DNA from: an uncultured Amylibacter sp.
GTDB lineage: Bacteria; Pseudomonadota; Alphaproteobacteria; Rhodobacterales; Rhodobacteraceae
Reading direction: 5' to 3'
Assembly (NCBI GenBank): GCA_943846615.1
Contig: OX044354.1
Coordinates: 372,001-436,000, forward strand
Length of the DNA stretch: 64,000 bases
Positions 9,445-17,748 of this stretch are shown here, one piece after another. Position 1 is the first letter of the stretch. Each line of letters opens with the position of its first letter. The notes under the pieces are model-generated. The model made no database searches, was not told where the DNA came from, and saw nothing but the letters and a program-made list of their open reading frames with translations. Position numbers and translations under genes: made by a program.

Positions 9445-10032
9445 CTATTCTTCCAGCTCGGCGTCCCAATATAGAAAATCAGTCCAACTCTCGTGCAGAT
9501 AATTTGGTGGGAATTTACGTCCCGCATTCATCAACTGCGCCGTAGTGGGTTGCGATGCAGGTCGGCGTAACCCCATCCCACTGTCACGCAGGCTGCGCGA
9601 TCCCTTACGCAAATTACATGGCCCACAGGATGCAACCACATTTTCCCATGTGGTGCGCCCACCACGGCACCGCGGAATTACATGATCAAACGTCATATCC
9701 CCATGCGATCCGCAATATTGACAGGTAAACTCATCACGTAAAAACAGGTTAAACCGCGTGAAAGCGGTGGTTTTACGCGGCTGAACATAATCTCGTAATA
9801 CAATCACCGAAGGCACGCGAATTTCAATTGATGGCGAATGAACAACATCGTCGTATTCAGCAACAATATCAACACGTTCCAAATACGCCGCTTTCACAGC
9901 GTCTTGCCAACTCCATAACGACAATGGGAAATACGATAACGGGCGATAATCAGCGTTTAGTACCAGCGCTGGCTTGTTTTGCAACTTACCAGATGATCTT
10001 ACAAAATTGTCTAAAAACGCGGTATTCATCAT
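9445..10032 (-). CDS. HNH endonuclease family protein
   Basis: A 195-residue protein with a complete HNH module: zinc pairs C104-QY-C107 and C136-GP-C139, the catalytic DHV at 116-118, and an asparagine in TTWENVV. The N-terminal part (LVLNADYRPLSYFPLSLWSWQDAVKAAYLERV) is the typical lead-in of stand-alone HNH proteins widespread in proteobacteria. I chose the ATG at 10032 (MMNTAF) because the upstream extension is unlike the family and a CGGAG site lies in range. Such proteins are presumed DNA nucleases; the biological role is unknown and nothing here suggests a homing intron or phage. Confidence 0.85.
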   Translation of the reverse strand: MMNTAFLDNFVRSSGKLQNKPALVLNADYRPLSYFPLSLWSWQDAVKAAYLERVDIVAEYDDVVHSPSIEIRVPSVIVLRDYVQPRKTTAFTRFNLFLRDEFTCQYCGSHGDMTFDHVIPRCRGGRTTWENVVASCGPCNLRKGSRSLRDSGMGLRRPASQPTTAQLMNAGRKFPPNYLHESWTDFLYWDAELEE

Positions 10033-10136
10033 CGCAGGCTGTCTCCGTATTTGATTACCATCAAAACGGGAACACCCGTTCCGATTACCAAACACTATAT
10101 ATAGACATCTCTACAGAACAACCCCCAAGGGGTACG

Positions 10137-10787
10137 TTAGAGGTTTTGATCGATAAACTGTAACGCCGCACCTAAACCATCGGCCCCAATACCATGAGCC
10201 GTACCTTTGGAAACCAACGCATAGACCTCGAACTTAGCTGCTGTCAGGGCATTCGCCGCCTTCTCCATTTCCGCAAACGGAACTACATCGTCCTGATCGC
10301 CATGCACCAACAAAACTGGTGGTTTTTGGATTGCCTCTGCGGCCAGCTTCTCTGGTTCCAACAAACTACCAGACATGCCAATCACACCACCAAACGCCTC
10401 GGCACGGCGTGGTGCGACGTGCAGGCTCATCATGCAACCTTGGGAAAAACCCAGCAAGAAAGTCTTTTTCGCTGGAATTCCCGTCTCCTTGGCAACCTCG
10501 TCCAGAAACGCATTCAACACTTCCGCTGCCGCATCACGACCCGCATTTGCCTGTTCCTGCGTCGATCCATCCATACGTGGGATTGGAAACCATTCATGCC
10601 CCATCGGGTTCATTTTACAGCTGTTGGGCGCATCTGGTGACATGAACATCGTGTTTGGCAAATGCTCCGCTAATGGGTCCGCCAGTCCCAACAGATCATT
10701 GCCATCCGCGCCATACCCATGAAGAAAAATAACCAAGCTGTCCGCCTTGCCTGATTGCGCGTCTTTGATATGGTTTTTAAGTGTCAT
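10137..10787 (-). CDS. Carboxylesterase/phospholipase-type alpha/beta hydrolase
   Basis: A 216-residue single-domain esterase of the Abhydrolase_2 (YpfH/carboxylesterase) family. The nucleophile is S115 in GFSQGC, the acid is probably D166 in HGDQDDVVP, and the base H198 in GTAHGI; the HGYGADGNDL oxyanion-hole loop is at about 23-32. It is the last gene of the cbiD-cobK-glycosylase-esterase operon and its start overlaps the preceding stop by 1 nt (TAATG). Its position does not imply a role in cobalamin synthesis; the natural substrate is unknown. Confidence 0.85.
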   Translation of the reverse strand: MTLKNHIKDAQSGKADSLVIFLHGYGADGNDLLGLADPLAEHLPNTMFMSPDAPNSCKMNPMGHEWFPIPRMDGSTQEQANAGRDAAAEVLNAFLDEVAKETGIPAKKTFLLGFSQGCMMSLHVAPRRAEAFGGVIGMSGSLLEPEKLAAEAIQKPPVLLVHGDQDDVVPFAEMEKAANALTAAKFEVYALVSKGTAHGIGADGLGAALQFIDQNL

Positions 10788-11419
10788 TATTGTAGTCCTT
10801 CACGTGATTTCATCTCTGCGTAATAAGCCCATATAAGGCGCGCCGCAACACTGCGCCATGGGCTGTATTTCTCTACCAAAACTTCTAACTCTTTGGCGGT
10901 TGGGCGGCTATCCAATTCGAACAACATCCGCGCGCCTTCTTGAAGCGCTAAATCACCAGTGGCAAATACATCCGCACGCCCCAGCGAAAACATGGTATAT
11001 ATATCCGCACTCCAGCGTCCGATACCCAGAATACCCGTCAATTTTTTGATGACCGCTTCATCAGGTTCGTTACGTAACGCATTGTAATTAAAACGACTTG
11101 TTGCCAATTCATATGCATATCTCGCTTTTGGTTTAGATAAGCCAAACCCTCGCAGCTCTTTAATAGAAGACGCGGCGATGCGCTCTTCATCCACCATATC
11201 TGCCGCCTCTAATCGTGCCCAAATACTTCGCGCTGCGGCAACTGAAATTTGTTGCCCCACGATAGCATTTAACAAGGCGCTAAAACCATCATTGCGTAAC
11301 CTCAATGGTAATGGGCCAATCCGGTCCAGCACCTCTGCAAATCTCGGTTCCGTAGCGGTCAAAAAAGCCGCCCCTTCGGCAACACATTCATCTGACACAA
11401 TAATGCGCCCTGCTGTCAT
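10787..11419 (-). CDS. DNA-3-methyladenine glycosylase II family protein (AlkA-like)
   Basis: A base-excision-repair glycosylase of the HhH-GPD superfamily that removes alkylated purines. Visible are the helix-hairpin-helix with GPD loop (LTGILGIGRWSADIY, about 127-141) and the catalytic aspartate D156 in FATGDLALQ. NAIVGQQISVAAARSIW is the family N-terminal signature. I start at ATG 11419 because it overlaps the cobK stop as ATGA; an earlier in-frame start at 11440 would overlap cobK by 25 nt. It lacks the N-terminal domain of E. coli AlkA, as short alphaproteobacterial forms do. Confidence 0.85.
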   Translation of the reverse strand: MTAGRIIVSDECVAEGAAFLTATEPRFAEVLDRIGPLPLRLRNDGFSALLNAIVGQQISVAAARSIWARLEAADMVDEERIAASSIKELRGFGLSKPKARYAYELATSRFNYNALRNEPDEAVIKKLTGILGIGRWSADIYTMFSLGRADVFATGDLALQEGARMLFELDSRPTAKELEVLVEKYSPWRSVAARLIWAYYAEMKSREGLQ

Positions 11420-12150
11420 GAAAGAATGCCCTGAATCCATTCCAACGTTTCTGGAACGGTTGAGACAATCTCGGCTTTATTCTGTGTCACGCGATTTATC
11501 ATTGCCACAGGAATACTCATCTGTCGCGCCGCAACAAGTTTGGAAAATCCACCAGAACCGCCAGCATTTTTTACAACGATCCAATCAATGTTTTCCTTGC
11601 GAAACAACGCCACTTCTTCCTCTATGGAAAACGGTGGCCGTCCCACTTGGAATGCTCCGCCAACAAACGGAAATTTCCCAACAGGTGCATCGATCACGCG
11701 ACACAGCAATCGACGCCCATCCAATACATGATATTCCGCCAATGTTTTACGACCCGTGCCCAGAAAAACATTCGCGCCTGCAGGAATCAGATCAGGTAAC
11801 TCGCTTATTTCATTAATGAAATGCCAATTATCGTTTGAAGTAGGCGTCCAAGGTGGGCGTTGTAAGGAAATTGTTGGCACGCCCGAGTTGGCGCAAACCT
11901 CTGCATTCGTTGTGGACATCTGCACCGCAAATGGATGGGTTGCATCGACAACCCATTTAATCTGATTTTCCGCAATATATTCAGTCAACCCAGCCGCGCC
12001 GCCAAACCCACCTACCCGCGTTTCGATGTCCAATGCTCGCGGGCTGCGCGTCTCCCCTGCCAGCGATGCAATCGCGTCAACATGGTGCTCTTTTAACGCG
12101 GTACACAACTCGCGTGCATTCGATGTGCCTGCTAACACTAAACCCGTCAT
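11416..12150 (-). CDS. cobK: Precorrin-6A reductase
   Basis: Reduces the macrocycle of precorrin-6A (or cobalt-precorrin-6A) with NADPH in cobalamin biosynthesis. The 244-residue protein starts with MTGLVLAGTSNARELC, the family nucleotide-binding start, and carries WVVDATHPFAVQMS and the C-terminal VVKNAGGSGGFSKLVAA motif. It overlaps both neighbours by 4 nt (ATGA), so it is translationally coupled between cbiD and the glycosylase gene. Confidence 0.9.
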   Translation of the reverse strand: MTGLVLAGTSNARELCTALKEHHVDAIASLAGETRSPRALDIETRVGGFGGAAGLTEYIAENQIKWVVDATHPFAVQMSTTNAEVCANSGVPTISLQRPPWTPTSNDNWHFINEISELPDLIPAGANVFLGTGRKTLAEYHVLDGRRLLCRVIDAPVGKFPFVGGAFQVGRPPFSIEEEVALFRKENIDWIVVKNAGGSGGFSKLVAARQMSIPVAMINRVTQNKAEIVSTVPETLEWIQGILS

Positions 12151-13190
12151 TTTGCGCGTCCTAAGATGCGGCCAGAGCGGTTTATGATCACAATATCAAT
12201 TATTGTATCTACGTCTTTTAATTGATCTTTTACGCGCTTCAGGGCCTCTTGCGCCACACGATCCGCCAATGCGTCGCCTGCGCGTTCTACAGCTTCTAAT
12301 GCTGTATTCGCATCGCTGACATCTACGTCTGTCCAGGCATTCAATGCCTCAAAATCGACTTGAGAGCGGGAGGAGTGTAGGTCTACGGCGCCTTGGGCCA
12401 GCTTGACCATCTTGCCGATGCCACCCCCGATAGTCAGGCGTGGAACTGGGTTTCTGGCGATGTATTTCAATAATCCACCAGAGAAATCACCCATGTCTAG
12501 CATTGCGAAGTCGGTTAGGTTGTAGAGTTCTTGGACCACTTTTTCAGACGTTGCACCTGTACATCCTGCAACATGTTGCATGTCGTTTGCACGGGCCACA
12601 TCGACGCCACGGTGGATGGATGCGATCCATGCGGCGCAGCTGAAAGGGCGCACGACGCCTGTGGTTCCGAGGATGGATAGACCGCCGAGAATTCCCAGAC
12701 GTCCGTTCCATGTTTTCAAGGCAATTTCCTCACCGTGTGGTATGGAAATTGTTATTTTTATGAAGGGGTTACGGTTATATTTGTTAGCCTGTGCAATTAC
12801 GATATCGCGCATCATTTGGCGTGGTACGGGGTTGATTGCGGGGTCTCCTACAGGGATTGGGAGGCCTGCTTTGGTTACCGTTCCGACGCCTTCGCCAGCC
12901 GCGAATACGATTTGATTTGGGTGTTCTGCGACGCGCACGATGATCAACGCGCCGTGGGTTACATCGGGATCGTCGCCTGCGTCTTTGGTTATGCCGACTT
13001 CGGCCCAACCGTCGCCACGATCCGTGTAAGCCATTGGAAATGTTGGAGTTTCACCCTTGGGCAATGTGATGGTTACCTCACGGGGGAACGCACCACCCCA
13101 CAGGGCATCCAGTGCGGCCGAGGTGGCGGCGGTGGCGCATGCGCCTGTGGTCCAGCCACGGCGCAAATCTCCTGTTGGTTTCCTGCTCAT
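12147..13190 (-). CDS. cbiD: Cobalt-precorrin-5B (C1)-methyltransferase
   Basis: SAM-dependent methylation of C-1 during corrin ring contraction. The LRRGWTTGACATAATSAA start, the AGEGVGTVTKAGL loop, the GILGGLSILGTTGVVRP block and the GGGIGKMVKLAQG motif are diagnostic for CbiD. The start is uncertain: ATG 13190 (MSRKPTGDL) gives the family-typical length, whereas a TTG at 13226 or ATG at 13217 would extend it by 9-12 residues. CbiD belongs to the anaerobic-type route, while the divergent operon has a CobB-type amidase; such mixing is known in this family of bacteria. Confidence 0.9.
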   Translation of the reverse strand: MSRKPTGDLRRGWTTGACATAATSAALDALWGGAFPREVTITLPKGETPTFPMAYTDRGDGWAEVGITKDAGDDPDVTHGALIIVRVAEHPNQIVFAAGEGVGTVTKAGLPIPVGDPAINPVPRQMMRDIVIAQANKYNRNPFIKITISIPHGEEIALKTWNGRLGILGGLSILGTTGVVRPFSCAAWIASIHRGVDVARANDMQHVAGCTGATSEKVVQELYNLTDFAMLDMGDFSGGLLKYIARNPVPRLTIGGGIGKMVKLAQGAVDLHSSRSQVDFEALNAWTDVDVSDANTALEAVERAGDALADRVAQEALKRVKDQLKDVDTIIDIVIINRSGRILGRAK

Positions 13191-13286
13191 GTTGGGGACT
13201 ATAGGAACCTTTTGCATCCTCGCCAACGCCCAAAATCAGGATGGCGTGCGGTGGGGTAAGATATCAGCGTACGGTGAAAATGGGAT

Positions 13287-13350
13287 GTCTGTATTACGTC
13301 TGGGTAACGTCGGTATTACGTCTGGGTAACGTCGGTATTACGTCTAGACG
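13287..13350. repeat. 22-bp tandem repeat, about three copies
   Basis: Two full copies of a 22-nt unit (GTCKGTATTACGTCTGGGTA plus AC; K = T in copy 1, G in copy 2) at 13287-13308 and 13309-13330 are followed by a partial third copy at 13331-13350. It sits in the divergent promoter gap between cbiD and cobA. Copies differ by one base, so the array is recent. No cobalamin-riboswitch consensus was found in the gap. Confidence 0.85.
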
Positions 13351-13468
13351 TTGGGTGGCGTTCCGCGCGTTAACCTTTGTTGCGCGGCTTTGTTGTGCTT
13401 GGCGAAAATGAATTGGAATTGGTCGGGTGTGGTCTCGCCATTCCTATCGTCATGGTTCATAAGAAGGT

Positions 13469-14323
13469 ATGGAAAATACGAATCCCCTCCCGCCATATGA
13501 TTGGCCTGTTTTGCAGGCTGGTTGGGTGTGGCTGTGTGGTGCGGGGCCCGGTGATGCGGGGCTGTTGACGCTGCATGGATTGAACGCGTTGCGACAGGCG
13601 GATGTGATTGTTTATGACGCGCTGGTTGGACCCGATATTTTGGGCTGGGCGAATGATAATGCTGAATTGATTTACGCGGGCAAGCGTGGTGGGAAACCAT
13701 CGGCGAAACAGCGTGATATTTCGCTGCAGTTGGTTGATTTGGCCAAGGCTGGGAAACGGGTTTTGCGCCTGAAGGGTGGCGATCCGTTTGTGTTTGGGCG
13801 TGGTGGTGAAGAGGCGCAGACCTTGATTCAGCATGAAATTCCTGTGCGCATTGTTCCAGGTATTTCGGCGGGCATTGGGGGGTTGGCCTATGCTGGTATC
13901 CCTGTGACGCATCGTGATGTGAACCAATCGGTTACGTTTGTAACCGGACATGATCAAAGTGGTGAGGCGACCGGTTCGTTGAACTGGCAGGCGATTTCGG
14001 ACGGATCACAGGTGTTGGTGATTTATATGGGGATCAAGCATGTGAACCGAATTATTGGCGAATTGCTGGCCGCTGGTCGTCCCGTCGATGAGCCAGTTGC
14101 AGTTGTGACCAATGCGACGCTGCCCCATCAGCAGGTTTTGGAATCGACGTTAGAAAATGTAGAGGCGGATTTGATTGCCGCGAATATGGCGCCACCCGCG
14201 ATTATTTGCGTTGGGAAATCTGTTTTGATGCGCCAAGTTTTGGACTGGCAGGGATTGATTGCGGGCCAAGAGCCGCGCAATTTGGATCCATTAAACCGTG
14301 GACGCCCCGCAGAGGCGGTATGA
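13469..14323 (+). CDS. cobA: Uroporphyrinogen-III C-methyltransferase
   Basis: SUMT: methylates uroporphyrinogen III at C-2 and C-7 to precorrin-2, the branch point to siroheme and cobalamin. The 284-residue protein is the single-domain form without a CysG dehydrogenase part. Motifs seen are VWLCGAGPGDAGLLTLHG, DVIVYDALV, VLRLKGGDPFVFGRGGEE and the VPGISAGIGGLAYAGIPVTHR stretch. First gene of the plus-strand operon, coupled to cobB through an ATGA overlap. Confidence 0.92.
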   Translation: MENTNPLPPYDWPVLQAGWVWLCGAGPGDAGLLTLHGLNALRQADVIVYDALVGPDILGWANDNAELIYAGKRGGKPSAKQRDISLQLVDLAKAGKRVLRLKGGDPFVFGRGGEEAQTLIQHEIPVRIVPGISAGIGGLAYAGIPVTHRDVNQSVTFVTGHDQSGEATGSLNWQAISDGSQVLVIYMGIKHVNRIIGELLAAGRPVDEPVAVVTNATLPHQQVLESTLENVEADLIAANMAPPAIICVGKSVLMRQVLDWQGLIAGQEPRNLDPLNRGRPAEAV

Positions 14324-15597
14324 GCGCGCGTATGAGCACGGGCATTATCATTTCAGCGCCGAGTTCGGCGAGCGGCAAAACGACCATTACGTTGGGGTTG
14401 TTACGCGCGTTGAAGCGGTCTGGTGTTACCGTGCAATCCGCCAAGAGTGGCCCCGATTACATTGATCCACGATTTCATGCGGCGGCCTCTGGTTCGGAAT
14501 GTGTGAATTTGGATGCTTGGGCCATGAGTGCGGATCGTATCCGTGCGCTGGCTGATACGCCTGTACCGTTGATTATTGAGGGTGCGATGGGGCTGTTTGA
14601 TGGGGCCCCGCCCGTTGGTAAGGGAGCAACTGCGGATTTGGCGACGATCCTTGGGCTTCCTGTGGTTTTGGTGTTGGATGTTGCATCGCAGGCGCAATCC
14701 GTCGCGGCTGTCGCGCATGGGTTTGCCACGTTGCGACCCGATGTGAAGATTGCGGGTTTGATCTTGAACAAGGTTGGTAGTGCGCGACATGAGGCGATGT
14801 TGCGTGGTGCATTGGATGGGATTGGCATTCCCGTGCTGGGTGCGGTGTATCGCCAAACAAACCTTGAAACGCCATCGCGGCATTTAGGATTGGTTCAGGC
14901 ACAAGAACGTGATGATTTGGATGCGTTTTTGGATGTGGCGGCAGATATTGTTGAGCAATCTGTCGATATTGAACGATTAATGTCTTTGGCGTCTGTTGCA
15001 AATACCGATACCGCGAACCATGTGCGTTTAGCACCACCGACGCAAAGTATTGCAATTGCGCGGGATCGGGCGTTTGCATTTGCCTATCCGCATCTATTAG
15101 CAGATTGGCGCGCGATGGGGGCTGAAATTTCGTTTTTCTCGCCGTTGGCTGACGAAGCGCCGCAAAAGGCCGATTTGGTGTTTTTGCCTGGTGGGTATCC
15201 CGAATTGCATGCGGGTGTGTTGGCGCAGGCCAAGACATTCAAGAATGCCGTGCAGGCCGCGCCACAGGTTTATGGCGAATGCGGTGGGTATATGGCCATG
15301 GGTGAAGGGCTGATTGATGCCGACGGGCACCGCCACCAAATGCTGGGATTGCTGAAATTGGAAACCAGTTTTGCAAAACGTAAATTACATTTGGGATATC
15401 GACAATTGATCCCGCAAGCCATGTGGGATGGGCCGTTGAATGGACATGAGTTCCACTATGCATCCACGTTAAAGGCCGAGGGTGACGCGTTGTTTTACGC
15501 CAAGGATGCGGCGGGACAGGATTTGCCAAATCTGGGCTTGATCAATGGGCGTCATGCAGGCAGTTTCGCACACATCATAGACAGGCAAATTCCATGA
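14320..15597 (+). CDS. cobB: Hydrogenobyrinic/cobyrinic acid a,c-diamide synthase
   Basis: ATP- and glutamine-dependent amidation of the a and c side chains of the corrin ring. The N-terminal P-loop is APSSASGKTT (about residues 13-22), followed by DYIDPRFH and the C-terminal class I glutaminase with its nucleophile in VYGECGGYMAMGE and histidine in HEFHYA. Start ATG 14320 overlaps the cobA stop as ATGA; longer open frames upstream are inside cobA. 426 residues is normal. Its stop overlaps the start of the MFS gene. Confidence 0.92.
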   Translation: MSARMSTGIIISAPSSASGKTTITLGLLRALKRSGVTVQSAKSGPDYIDPRFHAAASGSECVNLDAWAMSADRIRALADTPVPLIIEGAMGLFDGAPPVGKGATADLATILGLPVVLVLDVASQAQSVAAVAHGFATLRPDVKIAGLILNKVGSARHEAMLRGALDGIGIPVLGAVYRQTNLETPSRHLGLVQAQERDDLDAFLDVAADIVEQSVDIERLMSLASVANTDTANHVRLAPPTQSIAIARDRAFAFAYPHLLADWRAMGAEISFFSPLADEAPQKADLVFLPGGYPELHAGVLAQAKTFKNAVQAAPQVYGECGGYMAMGEGLIDADGHRHQMLGLLKLETSFAKRKLHLGYRQLIPQAMWDGPLNGHEFHYASTLKAEGDALFYAKDAAGQDLPNLGLINGRHAGSFAHIIDRQIP

Positions 15598-16796
15598 CAA
15601 CCAACGACACCCTTGCGAAACGCAATTTAGTTATTTTAATCGCGGCGCAGGCGTTTTTGGGATCGCAGATGCCGATGTTGTTTATTGTGGCTGGTTTGGC
15701 TGGGCAATCGTTGGCGTCTAACATTTGCTGGGCGACGTTGCCGATTTCGTTGATCGTGTTTGGATCAATGACAACCGCGCCTTGGTTATCCAGCCTGATG
15801 CAGCGTTATGGGCGAAAGTTAGGTTTTTTCATTGGTGCATTTGGTGGTGCAATGGGCGGTTTGATAGGTGCCTATGCATTATATATTGCGTCGTTCCCAC
15901 TGTTTTTGGTCGCTTCGTATTTCACGGGTATTTACATGTCCGCGCAGGGCTTTTTCCGTTTTGCCGCGATTGATACAGCGTCGCCCGAATTTCGCCCCAA
16001 AGCGATTTCGTATTTAATGGCGGCAGGTTTGATCCCAGCGATTATGGGATCGCAATTGGTGAATGCCACAACGGATGCGTTCGTTGTTCCGTTTATGGGC
16101 GTTTATTTCGCAGTAGTGGTGATCAACATCATTGGCGCGATCCTGTTTACGTTCCTGAAAATTCCCACACCAACAGCCGAAGAGAAAGCATTACCGCCTG
16201 GGCGTTCGCGCATGGAATTGTTGAAGACACCTACTGTTGCGGTGGCAATTATTTGTGGGATGGTTTCATACGCCTTGATGAATTTGGTGATGACATCAAC
16301 GCCGCTGGCGGTTGTGGGGTGTGGGTTTGCGCAATCGGATGCATCCAATATTGTTATGGGCCATGTTTTGGGCATGTTTGCACCCAGCTTTGTCACTGGG
16401 CATTTGATTGCACGTTTTGGGGTTAAAACGATTATTTCCGTTGGATTGGCCATTTTGGCCGTCGCGGGGATGGTGAATTTGGCTGGTGTTACCTTGGTGA
16501 ATTTCTATGTCGGTTTGATCTTCCTTGGGATTGGTTGGAACTTTGGCTTTATTGGTGCAACGACGTTGTTGGCGTCCGCCCATACACCAAATGAACGTGG
16601 TGCGGTTCAAGGGATGAATGATTTCTTCGTGTTTGGTTTTGTGACCTTGGCGTCGTTGGCATCTGGGACGTTGATGAACTGTTCGGGTGGCACGCCGACC
16701 GAAGGGTGGACGGCTGTGAATATTGCGATGGTACCATTTTTGATTTTGGCGGCGGGATCGCTGGTGTGGTTGAACCGTTTGCCAAAAGAGGCCTGA
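15594..16796 (+). CDS. MFS transporter in the cobalamin operon
   Basis: A 400-residue major facilitator with about 12 hydrophobic helices and an internal loop near residue 190-205. The first-half loop YGRKLGFFIGAFGG resembles the MFS motif A region. It overlaps cobB by 4 nt (ATGA) and so is co-translated with cobalamin genes. The context invites a role in transport of a corrinoid-related compound or metal, but MFS proteins of this type are not established cobalamin carriers; the substrate is unknown. Confidence 0.75.
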   Translation: MTTNDTLAKRNLVILIAAQAFLGSQMPMLFIVAGLAGQSLASNICWATLPISLIVFGSMTTAPWLSSLMQRYGRKLGFFIGAFGGAMGGLIGAYALYIASFPLFLVASYFTGIYMSAQGFFRFAAIDTASPEFRPKAISYLMAAGLIPAIMGSQLVNATTDAFVVPFMGVYFAVVVINIIGAILFTFLKIPTPTAEEKALPPGRSRMELLKTPTVAVAIICGMVSYALMNLVMTSTPLAVVGCGFAQSDASNIVMGHVLGMFAPSFVTGHLIARFGVKTIISVGLAILAVAGMVNLAGVTLVNFYVGLIFLGIGWNFGFIGATTLLASAHTPNERGAVQGMNDFFVFGFVTLASLASGTLMNCSGGTPTEGWTAVNIAMVPFLILAAGSLVWLNRLPKEA

Positions 16797-16801
16797 TGTG
16801 A

Positions 16802-16932
16802 GCGCATCGTTGGCCCGTGGGGAAACGATCCGATGTTTTCGATGTGCATTTTATAACTGCCAAGTATCTGAACACTGATGTCATACCCAGCCTCACCAAA
16901 TCGTTTACCCGCCGGACGGGCCAACGATGCGC
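16802..16932. repeat. 131-bp element with 16-bp perfect terminal inverted repeats
   Basis: The 16 bases GCGCATCGTTGGCCCG at 16802-16817 recur exactly as their reverse complement at 16917-16932. Similarity continues inward as an imperfect second arm (GGGGAAACGAT against CGGGTAAACGAT). The element fills the gap between the convergent MFS and squalene-synthase-like genes and has no coding capacity. It may be a small palindromic interspersed element or a large terminator-like fold. Confidence 0.7.
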
Positions 16933-16971
16933 GGCGGCCTGCGGCCTTGATTCCGCGCAGGGCTTTCTATT

Positions 16972-17748
16972 CTAAAACTTATTCAAAAAGCTTTTGATCA
17001 GTAGGCGCAATTTTTTGCGACCTTGCGTGGATTCCAACTCACCTGCCCCAACCGATGACGGATCGCGTGCGGCAGTTTTCAAAATGCTGTGTGACATCCA
17101 AGCAGTACGTAATGCGGGGATTGGTGTTTTGCCCGTAAACGTCACATCCATTCGTTCAATCGCGCTCGAGGCCAGCTTTTGTACCGCTTCGCCCCGCCCA
17201 TCGACCAATGGTTTACGTTGGAGGTTTTCCAGTTCAGGGATGGCAACAAACAAACGCGCGATGCCATCGCCGTAACCGTATTCCTGTGCTGCCTGCGTAT
17301 CGCCCGGATCCATTCCGATTGCCAAACAGGCCAGTGCCATCAGGTTGCCCGACGTGTGCATGATGTAATCGCCAAAGGCAAAGGCGTGCGCGTGGGGTTC
17401 GCTGTAGATATCCCAGCGTCGTGCGGTGATCAGTTCGTCGAAAAGGTCGCGTGGTAATTTGTGATCTGAGATTAAGGTGGCCAGTGGTGTGACGACCTCG
17501 TGGTGGCGCACCTGTTTGCCTGTGTAGATTTCTTCGATCACGTCCGACCACCATTGTAGGCGCATTTCGGCGATCATGGGTTCCTTGGTGATCCACGGCG
17601 CGCGCACGATTTCCAAATTGAAGGCGTATATCACGAACAACGCAGGCCGTTGTGCGACGGGGGCAGACATGATCGCCAGAAAACGGTCAGGGTCGCCACC
17701 GCGAACCAAATCGGCGCATCCCGTTATATCGTCATTCATCGTTACCAT
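16972..17748 (-). CDS. Squalene/phytoene synthase family protein, NDUFAF6-like
   Basis: A 258-residue trans-prenyltransferase-fold protein. It has the R-QWW-D pattern (MRLQWWSDVIEEIY, about 63-76) and HTSGNLMALA, as in the branch containing the mitochondrial complex I assembly factor NDUFAF6. The first DxxxD substrate-binding motif of true squalene/phytoene synthases is not intact here (WSDVIEEI), so a condensing-enzyme role is doubtful. Its ATG overlaps the cimA stop by one base (TAATG), so it is the third gene of the cysS-cimA unit. Function is inferred only; a role in respiratory complex assembly is possible. Confidence 0.7.
   Translation of the reverse strand: MVTMNDDITGCADLVRGGDPDRFLAIMSAPVAQRPALFVIYAFNLEIVRAPWITKEPMIAEMRLQWWSDVIEEIYTGKQVRHHEVVTPLATLISDHKLPRDLFDELITARRWDIYSEPHAHAFAFGDYIMHTSGNLMALACLAIGMDPGDTQAAQEYGYGDGIARLFVAIPELENLQRKPLVDGRGEAVQKLASSAIERMDVTFTGKTPIPALRTAWMSHSILKTAARDPSSVGAGELESTQGRKKLRLLIKSFLNKF

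Noticed and set aside
13191..13468. Cobalamin riboswitch between cbiD and cobA
   Set aside because: I looked for the conserved B12-box core and flanking stems on both strands and saw none; only the 22-bp tandem repeat stands out.
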